Assembly (NCBI GenBank): GCA_910577585.1
Contig: CAJTNN010000001.1
Span: 1 to 64,000 of the forward strand
Direction: 5' to 3'
Origin: an uncultured Muribaculaceae bacterium
GTDB lineage: Bacteria > Bacteroidota > Bacteroidia > Bacteroidales > Muribaculaceae
DNA: 64,000 bases
Of the stretch, positions 33,172 through 41,240 are shown in pieces (position 1 is the stretch's first letter; each line of letters starts with the position of its first letter). The notes beneath the pieces were generated by a model, which saw nothing but the letters and a program-made list of their open reading frames with translations, did no database searches and had not been told where the DNA came from. The translations under genes and the position numbers were made by a program.

Positions 33172-34659
33172 ATGAAGATGACCATACTGAAAACATCCAC
33201 TATCGCCCTCGCTCTCGCTCTGGGCGCTACAGTAATCCTGGCATCTCGCCCGGGATCTGAAGACGACAACGCTTTTGTGCGCACCGCCGCCTCCACAAAC
33301 TTCGACACCGACTTCACCCAGGCAGCTGAAAAGACAGTCAATGAAGTCGTCTGCATCAAGAGCTTCACTTCGCGCCGCCAGCAGTATGGGGGCAATGGAT
33401 ATGACCCCTTCGGAATGTTTGATTTCTTCTTCGGTCCGCAGCAACCGCGCCAGCAGCAGCCGCGCCAGCAGCGCAAGAGTGCTGACGAGGACCTCGTGCA
33501 GAGTGGACTCGGCTCGGGCGTGATTGTGTCGCCCGACGGTTATATCGTCACCAACAACCACGTCATCGATGGCGCAGAGAAACTCGAAATCCTGCTCAAC
33601 GATAATTCAAGCTATGAGGCCCGAGTGATCGGCACCGATCCAGCCACCGACCTCGCTCTCATCAAAATCGACGCCAAAGACCTCTCGGCCATCAGCTTCG
33701 GCGATAGCGAGGCTGTGAAAATCGGCGAGTGGGTGCTCGCTGTGGGCAATCCCTTCGGGTTCAACTCTACCGTCACTGCCGGCATCGTCAGCGCCAAGGC
33801 CCGCAGCCTCGGCACTAACTCCACCTCCGGCTCGCTCGGCATCGAATCATTCATCCAGACCGACGCCGCACTCAATCCCGGCAACTCCGGCGGTGCGCTC
33901 GTCAACCTCAAGGGTGAACTGATCGGCATCAACTCAGCCATCTATTCCAACACCGGCAGCTACTCGGGCTTCTCTTTCGCAATCCCCACCACGATTGTCA
34001 AGAAGGTCATCACCGACCTCCGACAGTATGGCACTGTGCAGCGCGCAATCCTGGGCGTGACTGTGCGTGAGCTCGATTCGAAACTCGCCAAGGAGAATGA
34101 TATCACGGCCACCAAGACCGGCCTGCTCGTGGAGAGTGTCACCGCGCGCTCTACTGCCAAGGAACTGGGCCTGCAGAGCGGCGATGTAATCACCGCCATT
34201 AATAATGTGAATGTCAAGAACCGCGCCGAACTCGTGGAGCAGCTCAATAAGTTCCGCCCCGGCGAGCGCATAACCCTCACATACTATCGCGATAACAAGA
34301 AGATGACCTCCACAGCCACTCTGCGCAACAACCAGGGGAGCACCGAAATAACCAAACCCGGCGAATTCTCCGAACTTGGCGCCGCTTTCATGAAACTCTC
34401 TGATAAGGAGAAGGAGGAACTCGGCATACGCTCAGGTGTGAAGGTGGCCGGATTGCAGAAAGGCGCTTTCCGCGATGCAGGCGTCAAGGATGGCTTCGTA
34501 ATCACTGAAATCAACGGCAAGGCTGTCAACTCCTCTGACGATGTGGAGTATCTCTACAATAAAGTCATGAAGGATGAGGATGCCGACAAAGTGATGCTCC
34601 TCTCGGGCATCTACCCCAACTCGGGCCGCAAATACTATTACGCAGTCAATCTCAACTGA
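33172..34659 (+). CDS. degP: Periplasmic serine protease DegP/HtrA
   Basis: This 495-residue protein has a signal peptide (about residues 1-25) and a trypsin-like domain with the full catalytic triad: His130 in TNNHVI, Asp160 in ATDLALI and Ser239 in NPGNSGG. A Gln/Arg/Pro-rich loop (residues 89-102) lies in the LA-loop region. Two PDZ domains follow (about 300-385 and 405-490). DegP degrades and refolds damaged envelope proteins. It diverges from the NlpC/P60 lipoprotein gene and is followed by a terminator, upstream of rpoD. Confidence 0.93.
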   Translation: MKMTILKTSTIALALALGATVILASRPGSEDDNAFVRTAASTNFDTDFTQAAEKTVNEVVCIKSFTSRRQQYGGNGYDPFGMFDFFFGPQQPRQQQPRQQRKSADEDLVQSGLGSGVIVSPDGYIVTNNHVIDGAEKLEILLNDNSSYEARVIGTDPATDLALIKIDAKDLSAISFGDSEAVKIGEWVLAVGNPFGFNSTVTAGIVSAKARSLGTNSTSGSLGIESFIQTDAALNPGNSGGALVNLKGELIGINSAIYSNTGSYSGFSFAIPTTIVKKVITDLRQYGTVQRAILGVTVRELDSKLAKENDITATKTGLLVESVTARSTAKELGLQSGDVITAINNVNVKNRAELVEQLNKFRPGERITLTYYRDNKKMTSTATLRNNQGSTEITKPGEFSELGAAFMKLSDKEKEELGIRSGVKVAGLQKGAFRDAGVKDGFVITEINGKAVNSSDDVEYLYNKVMKDEDADKVMLLSGIYPNSGRKYYYAVNLN

Positions 34660-34735
34660 CCACCATCGATTCAGCCGAGGCCTGCGTGACTTGCAGCCAT
34701 CCGGGTCCCGGCTATGCGTTGAAGCCAAATCCACA

Positions 34736-34792
34736 GAGCCTCCGGTTTTCATCCTTTTTTTACAGGATTCAAACCGGAGGTTCTATATTTCT
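34736..34792 (+). terminator. Terminator after degP
   Basis: AGAGCCTCCGGTTT at 34736-34749 pairs with 34772-34785 (one G-U pair), with a smaller ATCC/GGAT stem inside, followed by ATATTTCT. It lies 77 bp past the degP stop codon. Confidence 0.65.
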
Positions 34793-34905
34793 AAAATCCT
34801 GATGGTTACGCTTATGTTTTTGGAAATCATGAGCAGTACGCCTCTGATATTCTTTAATCTATTACAATTAAGATTATAGACAGTGTTAAAAATCATCTTG
34901 AAAAC

Positions 34906-34936
34906 TTTCAAATATGATAAAAAAGTATTAATTTTG
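34906..34936 (+). promoter_or_regulatory. Promoter TTTC-N19-TAATTTTG of rpoD
   Basis: TAATTTTG at 34929-34936 is an exact -7 match. TTTC at 34906-34909 is one base off the -33 consensus at ideal 19-bp spacing. The leader to the rpoD ATG would be about 130 bases. Confidence 0.6.
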
Positions 34937-35074
34937 CAATTCAGCTCAGAGTGCGGTTGTTATATCTATGCAGCCGTACCCTGAGTTGCTATGCAGTCTA
35001 CCCCCTCCCTCCTCGCAAACATATATTACAGACTTGATATATCCCTCTTCTCAACATAAATATATCCGTATCCT

Positions 35075-35938
35075 ATGAGACAGCTTAAAATCAACAAATC
35101 GATCACCAACCGCGACGGCATAGGCCTCGACAAATATCTTCAGGAAATAGGCCGCGAGGAACTTATCTCCGTGGCTGAAGAGGTTGAACTCGCCCAGCGC
35201 ATCAAGAAAGGTGACCAGAAGGCTCTCGACAAACTCGTGAGAGCCAACCTGCGCTTTGTCGTGTCGGTGGCCAAGCAATATCAGAACCAGGGACTTCCGC
35301 TCCCTGACCTGATCAACGAGGGCAACCTCGGTCTGATCCGCGCGGCACAGAAATTCGATGAGACCCGTGGTTTTAAGTTTATCTCGTATGCTGTATGGTG
35401 GATCCGCCAGGCTATCCTGCAGGCTCTCGCCGAACAGTCGCGCATCGTGCGTCTCCCCCTCAATCAGGTGGGCTCACTGAATAAGATTACCAAAGAGGCC
35501 ACCAAGTTCGAGCAGGAGAATGAGCGCAAGCCCTCACCTGAAGAGCTGGCCGACCGTCTTGACATTCCGGTCGAGAAGATTGCCGACTCACTGAAGGTGT
35601 CAGGCAGATCTATTTCGGTCGACGCTCCGTTTGTGGAGGGTGAGGATAACTCTCTGCTCGATGTGCTGGCCAATGATGATAGCCCTATGGCCGACCGCTC
35701 GCTCAATCAGGAGTCGCTCTCTAAAGAGATTGACCGCGCCCTGCGTCAGCTCTACGACCGCGAGCGGGAAATACTCAAAATGTTCTTCGGCATAGGTTGC
35801 CAGGAGATGACCCTTGAGGAAATCGGCGCTAAATTCGACCTCACACGCGAGCGTGTGCGCCAGATTAAGGAGAAGGCTATCCGCCGACTGAAAGGACAGC
35901 GAAGCCAGCTCCTCAAGTCCTATCTCGGCGGCGAATAA
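35075..35938 (+). CDS. rpoD: Primary RNA polymerase sigma factor (RpoD/SigA family)
   Basis: This 287-residue sigma-70 protein starts directly with region 1.2 and lacks region 1.1, as in the known Bacteroidota primary sigma. Region 2 includes FVVSVAKQYQNQGLPLPDLI and the -10-binding segment FKFISYAVWWIRQAI. Region 3 follows (about 130-210), then region 4 with its helix-turn-helix (TLEEIGAKFDLTRERVRQI). This protein is expected to read the TTTG/TAnnTTTG promoters seen throughout the window. It is followed at about 55 bp by the barrel-like gene on the same strand. Confidence 0.95.
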   Translation: MRQLKINKSITNRDGIGLDKYLQEIGREELISVAEEVELAQRIKKGDQKALDKLVRANLRFVVSVAKQYQNQGLPLPDLINEGNLGLIRAAQKFDETRGFKFISYAVWWIRQAILQALAEQSRIVRLPLNQVGSLNKITKEATKFEQENERKPSPEELADRLDIPVEKIADSLKVSGRSISVDAPFVEGEDNSLLDVLANDDSPMADRSLNQESLSKEIDRALRQLYDREREILKMFFGIGCQEMTLEEIGAKFDLTRERVRQIKEKAIRRLKGQRSQLLKSYLGGE

Positions 35939-35993
35939 AAGGGCCCCCTTTGCCGGGTCATTGTCTCAGCACCTCATTCACCTCACCGAAACC

Positions 35994-36740
35994 TTGAAAC
36001 ATACGTTTTTCATAATACCCATCCTGATGGCGCTCCTGAATATCGCAGTCCCGGCGGCTGCAGATACTCCGGCAGCGCCATCGGAGTTTGTGGACTATAC
36101 TGCATCTGAACCTGACTCGGCGCGTGTGACCGAAAAGATCATCGTGAGCCGATACCTCTCGGATGGTTCGCTGATTACCGACACTGTGGCAGCCGATGAT
36201 TATTCGCGTTTCGAAATCAAGTTTCTGGAGACCGTAGCGGCCGACCGTCTGATAGAGCCCGAAGCACCTCCGCGCCCGAAGAAAATGTCGAATGTGATGT
36301 TCGGTATCGAACTGGGCACAGGGCTCGACCTCTCGAGCACCGACATGTCTACCTTCAATGCTGACATAGTCGTGGGTTACCGGCATAAGCTAATCCAGTT
36401 TCTGGGTGTGAGCGTCGGCCTGCATAAATCGCTCGGCACCCGCGACAGCTTCCTGCCGATACAGGCAGTGTTCCGCACAGGATTCCGCAAGACCCCCACC
36501 CTCTTCTTCATGCAGGCGAGTGTGGGTTATAGCTTCAACACCATCTCGTCATCGCCGATGTTCGGCGACACGATGGCCACCGTGGGCGCGGGCCTCAACC
36601 TTGTGCAGCGGCCTAAGTTTCAGAGCAATCTGATTCTGTCGTTCGGATTCAGACACTTCACTGAGCGGCATCAAGAGATGGCGCAGATAAATAAGCCCAA
36701 TATCGGGTTTGCTCAAATATCATTCGGTATTTCAATATGA
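35994..36740 (+). CDS. Exported protein with predicted beta-barrel C-terminal region
   Basis: The product is 248 residues from the TTG at 35994, chosen because MKHTFFIIPILMALLNIAVP then forms a normal signal peptide; a TTG at 35961 and an ATG at 36027 are alternatives. After a polar region (to about residue 90) come alternating strands with aromatic and Gly residues (GIELGTGLDL, VVGYRHKLIQFLGVSVGL, FMQASVGYSFN, NLILSFGFRHF). It ends in ISFGISI, consistent with an outer-membrane barrel. Its stop overlaps the start of the binding-protein gene by four bases (ATGA), so it is probably in the importer operon. No TonB box is visible. Function unknown. Confidence 0.6.
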   Translation: MKHTFFIIPILMALLNIAVPAAADTPAAPSEFVDYTASEPDSARVTEKIIVSRYLSDGSLITDTVAADDYSRFEIKFLETVAADRLIEPEAPPRPKKMSNVMFGIELGTGLDLSSTDMSTFNADIVVGYRHKLIQFLGVSVGLHKSLGTRDSFLPIQAVFRTGFRKTPTLFFMQASVGYSFNTISSSPMFGDTMATVGAGLNLVQRPKFQSNLILSFGFRHFTERHQEMAQINKPNIGFAQISFGISI

Positions 36741-37987
36741 ATAAAGATATATCCTCATCATCAATGCGGTCAGGCGCATTCTTGCCTATACGCCTGATGC
36801 CGCTGTTTCTGGCGCTGCTCCTGATCATGGGGGGCTGCGGATCTAAAAACCAATCCGCGGCCGAGAAGGAGTATTCAACATCACTGTATTCTCCGAAGTA
36901 TGCCACGGGCTTCGAAATTTTCGGAGCTCCCGGCAAGGCAAGCTCGATACTTAAAGTCACCCGTCCCTGGCAGGGCGACAAACCTGAAGAGCGCCTGCTG
37001 TTCATACAGCGCGCCGGCGAGCGTGTGCCTGAAGGCTTCCGTGGCCAGATCCTTTCGGGCGATGCTGAGAGAATAATCTGCATGTCGTCGACCCAAATCG
37101 CTATGCTGCATCTGGTGGATGCTTCAAAAAATGTGGTGGGTGTTTCGGGAATGGAGTTTATCACCGCGCCTGAGATTCAGTCACGCCGCGCTGAGATTGG
37201 CGATGTGGGATATGATGGCAATATCAACTACGAACTTATCGCGGCGCTCAAACCCGACATTGTGCTGCTCTATGGCATAAGCGGCCCGGACGCGATGGAG
37301 AGCAAGCTCAAGGAACTCGGCATACCCTTCATCTATGTGGGTGAATATGTCGAGGAGAGCCCGCTCGGCAAATCGGAATGGATGATGGCACTGGCTGAAA
37401 TTGTGGGTAAACGCAATCTGGCCGAGGAGGTGTTTGCACAGATTCCAGAGAAATATAACGCGTTGCGCAAACGACTTGAGACCTCTGACGCACCACGCCC
37501 GAAGGTGATGCTGAATATGCCCTATGGCGATTCATGGTTTATGCCCCCGATGGGAAGTTATTTCGTGACCCTGCTTGAGGATGCCGGTGCCGACTACATC
37601 TATAGCGCCAACACCTCGCGCCAGTCTAAACCGATTGATCTTGAAGAGGCATTCACCTTGACTTCAAAGGCTGACAAGTGGCTCAACCTGGGAAATACCA
37701 TCAATTCTGTATCTGACCTGCGCGAGGCGCTGCCAAAGTTTGCCAATCTGCCTGTGGTGCAGAGGGCCGAACTATACAACAACACCGAACGCACCACCCC
37801 CTCGGGTGGCAATGACTTCTATGAATCAGGAGTTGTCAACCCCGACCTCGTGCTGCGCGACCTTATCAAGATAATGCACCCGTCGCTGGTGAGCGAACCC
37901 TTCACCTATTATCGCCGACTCCCCGAGCGTCAGCCTGACCCGCTGCCGGACGCGGATATGGCGATGCCGGACTCTATCGCCGACTGA
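36737..37987 (+). CDS. Periplasmic metal-chelate binding lipoprotein (FecB/BtuF type)
   Basis: This 416-residue ABC-importer binding protein has a signal peptide ending in LLLIMGGC, lipid-anchored at that Cys. The body is a class III helical-backbone protein: YELIAALKPDIVLLYG is the typical first-lobe segment, GIPFIYVGEYVEESPLGKSEW matches the family's linker start, and ADYIYSANT marks the second lobe. Substrates in this family are iron-siderophore, haem or cobalamin, and the sequence does not decide among them. It overlaps the preceding gene by four bases and is followed by permease and ATPase genes. A start at the ninth codon region (MRSGAF, 36764) is also possible. Confidence 0.85.
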   Translation: MNKDISSSSMRSGAFLPIRLMPLFLALLLIMGGCGSKNQSAAEKEYSTSLYSPKYATGFEIFGAPGKASSILKVTRPWQGDKPEERLLFIQRAGERVPEGFRGQILSGDAERIICMSSTQIAMLHLVDASKNVVGVSGMEFITAPEIQSRRAEIGDVGYDGNINYELIAALKPDIVLLYGISGPDAMESKLKELGIPFIYVGEYVEESPLGKSEWMMALAEIVGKRNLAEEVFAQIPEKYNALRKRLETSDAPRPKVMLNMPYGDSWFMPPMGSYFVTLLEDAGADYIYSANTSRQSKPIDLEEAFTLTSKADKWLNLGNTINSVSDLREALPKFANLPVVQRAELYNNTERTTPSGGNDFYESGVVNPDLVLRDLIKIMHPSLVSEPFTYYRRLPERQPDPLPDADMAMPDSIAD

Positions 37988-38017
37988 CCACCTGCATGTG
38001 GGTTCATTTGAGACCCT

Positions 38018-38083
38018 TAGTGGTTGCATCTTACCGGCGTAGTGCTGTAACTCGACCGACTTAGTGGTGAAATTTGACCGACC
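38018..38083 (+). repeat. Three tandem imperfect 22-bp repeats in the importer operon
   Basis: Units start at 38018, 38040 and 38062. Each begins TAGTG and the last two share GACCGAC near the end. The array fills the gap between the binding-protein and permease genes and ends 14 bp before the permease ATG. Confidence 0.65.
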
Positions 38084-38096
38084 ACTTAAGAATATT

Positions 38097-39098
38097 ATGC
38101 AAAAAAGAGACAAGAGTAGACTTATGTTTGCAGCATGCGGTATAATCACGCTGCTGCTATTTGTGATTGACCTCGGCGTAGGGAGCGTTAGCATTCTTCC
38201 CCGCGAGATCATAGGGATACTCACGGGCATGGATTCCGACCCTGTCCACCGGTCAATCATCATCGATATCCGCCTGATGAAGGCTGTGGTGGCTCTCCTC
38301 GTGGGGGCTGCCCTCTCGGTGAGCGGACTGCAGATGCAGACTCTCTTCCGCAATCCGCTGGCCGGACCCTATGTATTGGGCATTAGTTCGGGTGCGTCAC
38401 TTGGTGTGGCGCTCTTCATTCTGGCCGGACCCATGTTGGCGCTTCCCGCAGAGATTTCATCGCTCGGCATTGCAGGGGCTGCATGGATCGGGGCAGCCGC
38501 GATTCTGGCGCTGATTGCAGCCGTGGGCCATCGCATAAAGGATATCATGGTGATTCTGATACTGGGCATGATGTTCTCAAGCGGAGTGGCGGCTATCGTG
38601 CAGATTCTGCAGTATCTGAGCCATGAGGAGGCGCTGAAGTCATTCGTCATCTGGACCATGGGCTCGCTTGGCGATGTGACTCGCCAGCAACTCTGGATTA
38701 TGCTCCCTGCCGTGGCGGCAGGTCTGATATTGGCGGTGCTGACTATAAAGCCGCTGAATCTGCTGCTTTTCGGTGAGGAGTACGCCCTCACAATGGGCCT
38801 CGACATACGCCGCTCGCGCTCTCTGCTCTTCATTTCGACCACGCTATTGGCCGGGTCGGCCACTGCTTTCTGCGGTCCAATCGGATTTATCGGACTGGCT
38901 ATGCCGCACGTGACCCGCATGTTGTTTGACAATTCCGACCATCGTGTGCTTATCCCTGCCACCATGCTCACCGGGGGCGCGGTGCTGCTGATATGCGACA
39001 TCATCTCCAAATCGCTCACTCTCCCTATAAATTCCATCACAGCGCTGCTGGGAATTCCGGTGGTGGTGTATGTGGTGGTCAAGAATTCCATGAAGTGA
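38097..39098 (+). CDS. FecCD-family ABC transporter permease
   Basis: The 333-residue inner-membrane protein has about ten helices. Family motifs include DIRLMKAVVALLVGAALSVSG near the N-terminus, RNPLAGPYVLGISSGASLG, and ALTMGLDIRRSRS followed by GFIGLAMPHVTR, the latter being the contact region for the ATPase. The ATG at 38097 is chosen because upstream GTG codons lie inside a repeat array. It pairs with the binding protein upstream and the ATPase downstream to form a chelate importer of the BtuCD/FhuBC/FecCDE type. Confidence 0.92.
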   Translation: MQKRDKSRLMFAACGIITLLLFVIDLGVGSVSILPREIIGILTGMDSDPVHRSIIIDIRLMKAVVALLVGAALSVSGLQMQTLFRNPLAGPYVLGISSGASLGVALFILAGPMLALPAEISSLGIAGAAWIGAAAILALIAAVGHRIKDIMVILILGMMFSSGVAAIVQILQYLSHEEALKSFVIWTMGSLGDVTRQQLWIMLPAVAAGLILAVLTIKPLNLLLFGEEYALTMGLDIRRSRSLLFISTTLLAGSATAFCGPIGFIGLAMPHVTRMLFDNSDHRVLIPATMLTGGAVLLICDIISKSLTLPINSITALLGIPVVVYVVVKNSMK

Positions 39099-39199
39099 GC
39101 TTGAAAGTCGACTCTCTCTGAAGTCGAACTTATTCAATAGCCGGGTTAAAGAGCCGGGAACTCCGGATTCCGGTAAATACCTTTTGCTAAAATGCACTT

Positions 39200-39916
39200 A
39201 TGATTACCATCGAGAATCTTAATATCGGCTATGGCCGGCGATTGCTGCTTAGCGAGGCATCAGCCTCTTTCGGAGGGTGCTCTCTGACGGCGCTCATCGG
39301 CAGGAATGGCACCGGCAAGTCAACACTGCTGCGTGCCCTGGCCGGGCTTAACCATGATTATTCGGGTGATATCGACGTGGATGGAGTCTCTCTGCGCGGC
39401 CTGCGTCCGGCGCAACTTGCACGTCATCTGGCATTTGTCAACACCCAGCGCACACGTGTCAGCAACATGAGCTGCTATGATGTCGTGGCCATGGGGCGCG
39501 CCCCCTACACCGACTGGATCGGAAATCTCTCGCCTGCCGACCATCAGATTATCGAATCTTCGCTCAAGGCCATCGACATGGCCGATTATGCCAACCGCCC
39601 TGTCGACACCCTCAGCGATGGCGAATGCCAAAGAGTTATGATTGCCCGCGCTCTGGCTCAGGACACTCCCAACATCCTGCTTGACGAGCCTACTTCGTTT
39701 CTTGACCTGCCAAATCGATATAAACTCGTGGAACTCCTTCACGAACTCGCCCACACGCGCAGCAAGTGCATCATCTTCTCAACCCATGAGCTTGACATAG
39801 CCCTCAAACGTGCCGACAACATCGCCCTGCTCGCCGACTCGACAATATTCAATCTCCCTGCCCGCGAGATGGCCTCTTCCGGCCTGATAAACCGATATTT
39901 CGGCATTGAAATCTAA
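39200..39916 (+). CDS. ABC transporter ATP-binding protein (FecE/BtuD type)
   Basis: This 238-residue ATPase has Walker A GRNGTGKST (residues about 35-43), a Q-loop near FVNTQRTRVSN, the signature LSDGECQRVMIARAL (a D replaces the second G of LSGGE, a tolerated variant) and Walker B NILLDEPTSFLDL. The switch His is in FSTHELDIAL. It should power the adjacent FecCD-type permease. It lies about 100 bp downstream of the permease and is last in the operon. Confidence 0.92.
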   Translation: MITIENLNIGYGRRLLLSEASASFGGCSLTALIGRNGTGKSTLLRALAGLNHDYSGDIDVDGVSLRGLRPAQLARHLAFVNTQRTRVSNMSCYDVVAMGRAPYTDWIGNLSPADHQIIESSLKAIDMADYANRPVDTLSDGECQRVMIARALAQDTPNILLDEPTSFLDLPNRYKLVELLHELAHTRSKCIIFSTHELDIALKRADNIALLADSTIFNLPAREMASSGLINRYFGIEI

Positions 39917-39921
39917 TCTGC

Positions 39922-40116
39922 TAAGTAGTTGCGAAGAATTAATGAACAAATAATTTTGCTTTATCTTCGAGTGATTTTTGCCGGGGGAGGAAGGAGCTTA
40001 GCGAGCTAAGCGACTGACGATGACGGCAAAAAGCGCCGAAGAGAAAGTAAAATTATTGTTCAAATCATTCTTTGAAAAAGAATCACTTATGATGTTTAAT
40101 TCTTCGCAACTACTTA
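39922..40116. repeat. Palindromic intergenic element, copy 2 (195 bp, MITE-like)
   Basis: The ends are perfect 21-bp inverted repeats (39922-39942 and 40096-40116). Inside, 39943-39983 and 40024-40063 are about 40-bp complementary arms with few mismatches. At the centre is a small hairpin (GCTTAG/CTAAGC). About 32 extra bases with their own 7-bp hairpin sit in the right half. No coding frame is seen. The shape is that of a miniature inverted-repeat element, but no target duplication was confirmed. Confidence 0.75.
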
Positions 40117-40206
40117 TGATATAAATCCGCGCTAAATCTGATTCTGCATAGGGGTGGCGTGAACTTTTCAAACACCGGTCTTGTTAGAGATATAGAGTCA
40201 AATAAC

Positions 40207-40214
40207 TACATTTG
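40207..40214 (+). promoter_or_regulatory. -7 element TACATTTG upstream of the small lipoprotein gene
   Basis: An exact TAnnTTTG match, 23 bp before an in-frame ATG at 40237 and about 98 bp before the preferred ATG at 40312. A TTG at 40181-40183 is somewhat far for a -33 box. Confidence 0.45.
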
Positions 40215-40311
40215 TTCCACTATACATTGTTGACCTATGCGACAAGCCAACCATACACCCCTCGACCAGCATAATACGCCCCGCACCACCCAGGTGGCCC
40301 TCGAAGCCCCG

Positions 40312-40563
40312 ATGCGACGTGCCAGATTCATGCTGCATCTCACCGCAGCCCTAATAGCGCTGTCGCTGCTCTTCGGCATGGGAAGCTGCGGCACAACCCG
40401 TGCCCATTTCGGAGTAGACCACGATGTGGCTTACAACTGGAACGGCGGCTACTACGAAGATGGAGGCCATCACCATCATAAACCCCCGAAACCTCCGAAG
40501 AAAAAGAAACCGAAAAAGCCAAAAAAACATAAGAAGTCGAAGAAGCACCATCACGATGACTAA
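40312..40563 (+). CDS. Small lipoprotein with His/Lys/Pro-rich tail
   Basis: The product is 83 residues from ATG 40312, which gives a normal signal peptide (MRRARFMLHLTAALIALSLL) and lipobox GMGSC. An in-frame ATG at 40237, nearer the promoter, would place an unusual 25 residues before it. The mature part is short: a segment with Tyr/Trp/Gly (AYNWNGGYYEDGG), then HHHHKPPKPP and a long run of Lys with Pro, ending KKHHHDD. The His clusters could bind metal ions, and the Lys/Pro tail is surely unstructured and strongly basic. No family recognised. It lies between two palindromic elements and has its own terminator. Confidence 0.65.
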   Translation: MRRARFMLHLTAALIALSLLFGMGSCGTTRAHFGVDHDVAYNWNGGYYEDGGHHHHKPPKPPKKKKPKKPKKHKKSKKHHHDD

Positions 40564-40596
40564 GCAAGCATGGAGCCTCGACACCTCAACGTTTAC

Positions 40597-40645
40597 CGGC
40601 CGGCAATGATTCCCAGATCGAATCAATGCCGGCCGCTCATTTTGA
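40597..40645 (+). terminator. Terminator after the small lipoprotein gene
   Basis: A 15-bp stem (40597-40611 with 40621-40635, one mismatch) rich in GGCCGG is followed by CTCATTTTGATT. It lies 34 bp past the stop codon. Confidence 0.65.
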
Positions 40646-40648
40646 TTA

Positions 40649-40708
40649 TAAGTAGTTGCGAAGTAGTTGCGAAGAATTAATGAACAAATAATTCTTAGCA
40701 ACTACTTA
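40649..40708. repeat. Palindromic intergenic element, copy 3 (short form)
   Basis: It begins TAAGTAGTTGCGAA, repeats GTAGTTGCGAA once more in tandem (40652-40662 and 40663-40673), and ends with the complementary GCAACTACTTA. The left half is identical to the left half of the 195-bp copy at 39922, but the middle is missing. Confidence 0.75.
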
Positions 40709-40726
40709 CCTCTCTGATAATTTATC

Positions 40727-40753
40727 CAGATTATCCATGCCATGGATAATCTG
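40727..40753. repeat. Perfect 27-bp palindrome
   Basis: CAGATTATCCATG at 40727-40739 and its exact complement at 40741-40753 flank a single C. The near-absence of a loop favours a DNA-level role (operator or recombination site) over an RNA hairpin. Confidence 0.7.
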
Positions 40754-40852
40754 CTCCCGACAGATGGAGATACACTTACGCATGCCATCGGTTGCCCCAT
40801 GCGCCACTCTCCCCTACGCGATCGCCGGGGGAAGGAGAGTCAATATGTGTAT

Positions 40853-40887
40853 AAAAAGTTAAGAAGGGCATCTCTGCCCTTCTTAAC
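40853..40887 (-). terminator. Strong intrinsic terminator on minus strand with no assigned gene
   Basis: GTTAAGAAGGGCA at 40858-40870 pairs perfectly with 40875-40887 around a 4-base loop, and TTTTT follows on the minus strand. The nearest minus-strand gene already has its own terminator at 41125-41167, so another transcript may end here. Confidence 0.75.
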
Positions 40888-41124
40888 ACCCATAATAATT
40901 ATTCACCATAATTGAGAGCGTGACTGTCTCATTCCGTCATTTAGACACATGATACGACGGCAAGTTTAAATGTATTCAATGTAATTCACCACTTCTTATT
41001 TAACCTTCATCTATCTTTTGTATTTTTTATTTCCCACCATCCTCATTCGGTAATGCAAGCCTCTGAATTGAGCATCTAATCTGCGATAGCTCAAAAAATT
41101 CCGCCTCTCAGGTCTGGGACATGC
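40888..41124 (-). other. Gene-free stretch, possible small RNA on the minus strand
   Basis: This 237-bp AT-rich stretch lies between two minus-strand terminators. No frame longer than about 15 codons with a good start is visible on the minus strand. A TAAACTTG box (40961-40968, one base off the -7 consensus) could start a transcript of about 100 bases ending at the 40853 terminator. Evidence is indirect. Confidence 0.3.
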
Positions 41125-41167
41125 AAAAAATTATAGCCGCCCGATTATTGGACGGCTATAATTTTTT
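41125..41167 (-). terminator. Bidirectional terminator after the LRR gene
   Basis: A perfect 15-bp stem (41125-41139 with 41153-41167) starts with six A and ends with six T, so it has a U-run in either direction. It lies 74 bp past the stop of the minus-strand LRR gene and should end the three-gene secreted-protein operon. Confidence 0.8.
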
Positions 41168-41240
41168 GTGGTGCCTGCTACTGCTGACTGTTATGCCGGC
41201 ATGAGAGGCCGTGGATACTCTTATGAAGTTGATTAAACTT

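Noticed and set aside
38018..38083. CRISPR-like array
   Set aside because: The 22-bp units abut without spacers, are imperfect, and no cas gene is near.
40888..41124. Small protein genes on the minus strand between the two terminators
   Set aside because: The possible frames are at most about 15 codons, with no supporting start signals or protein-like composition.
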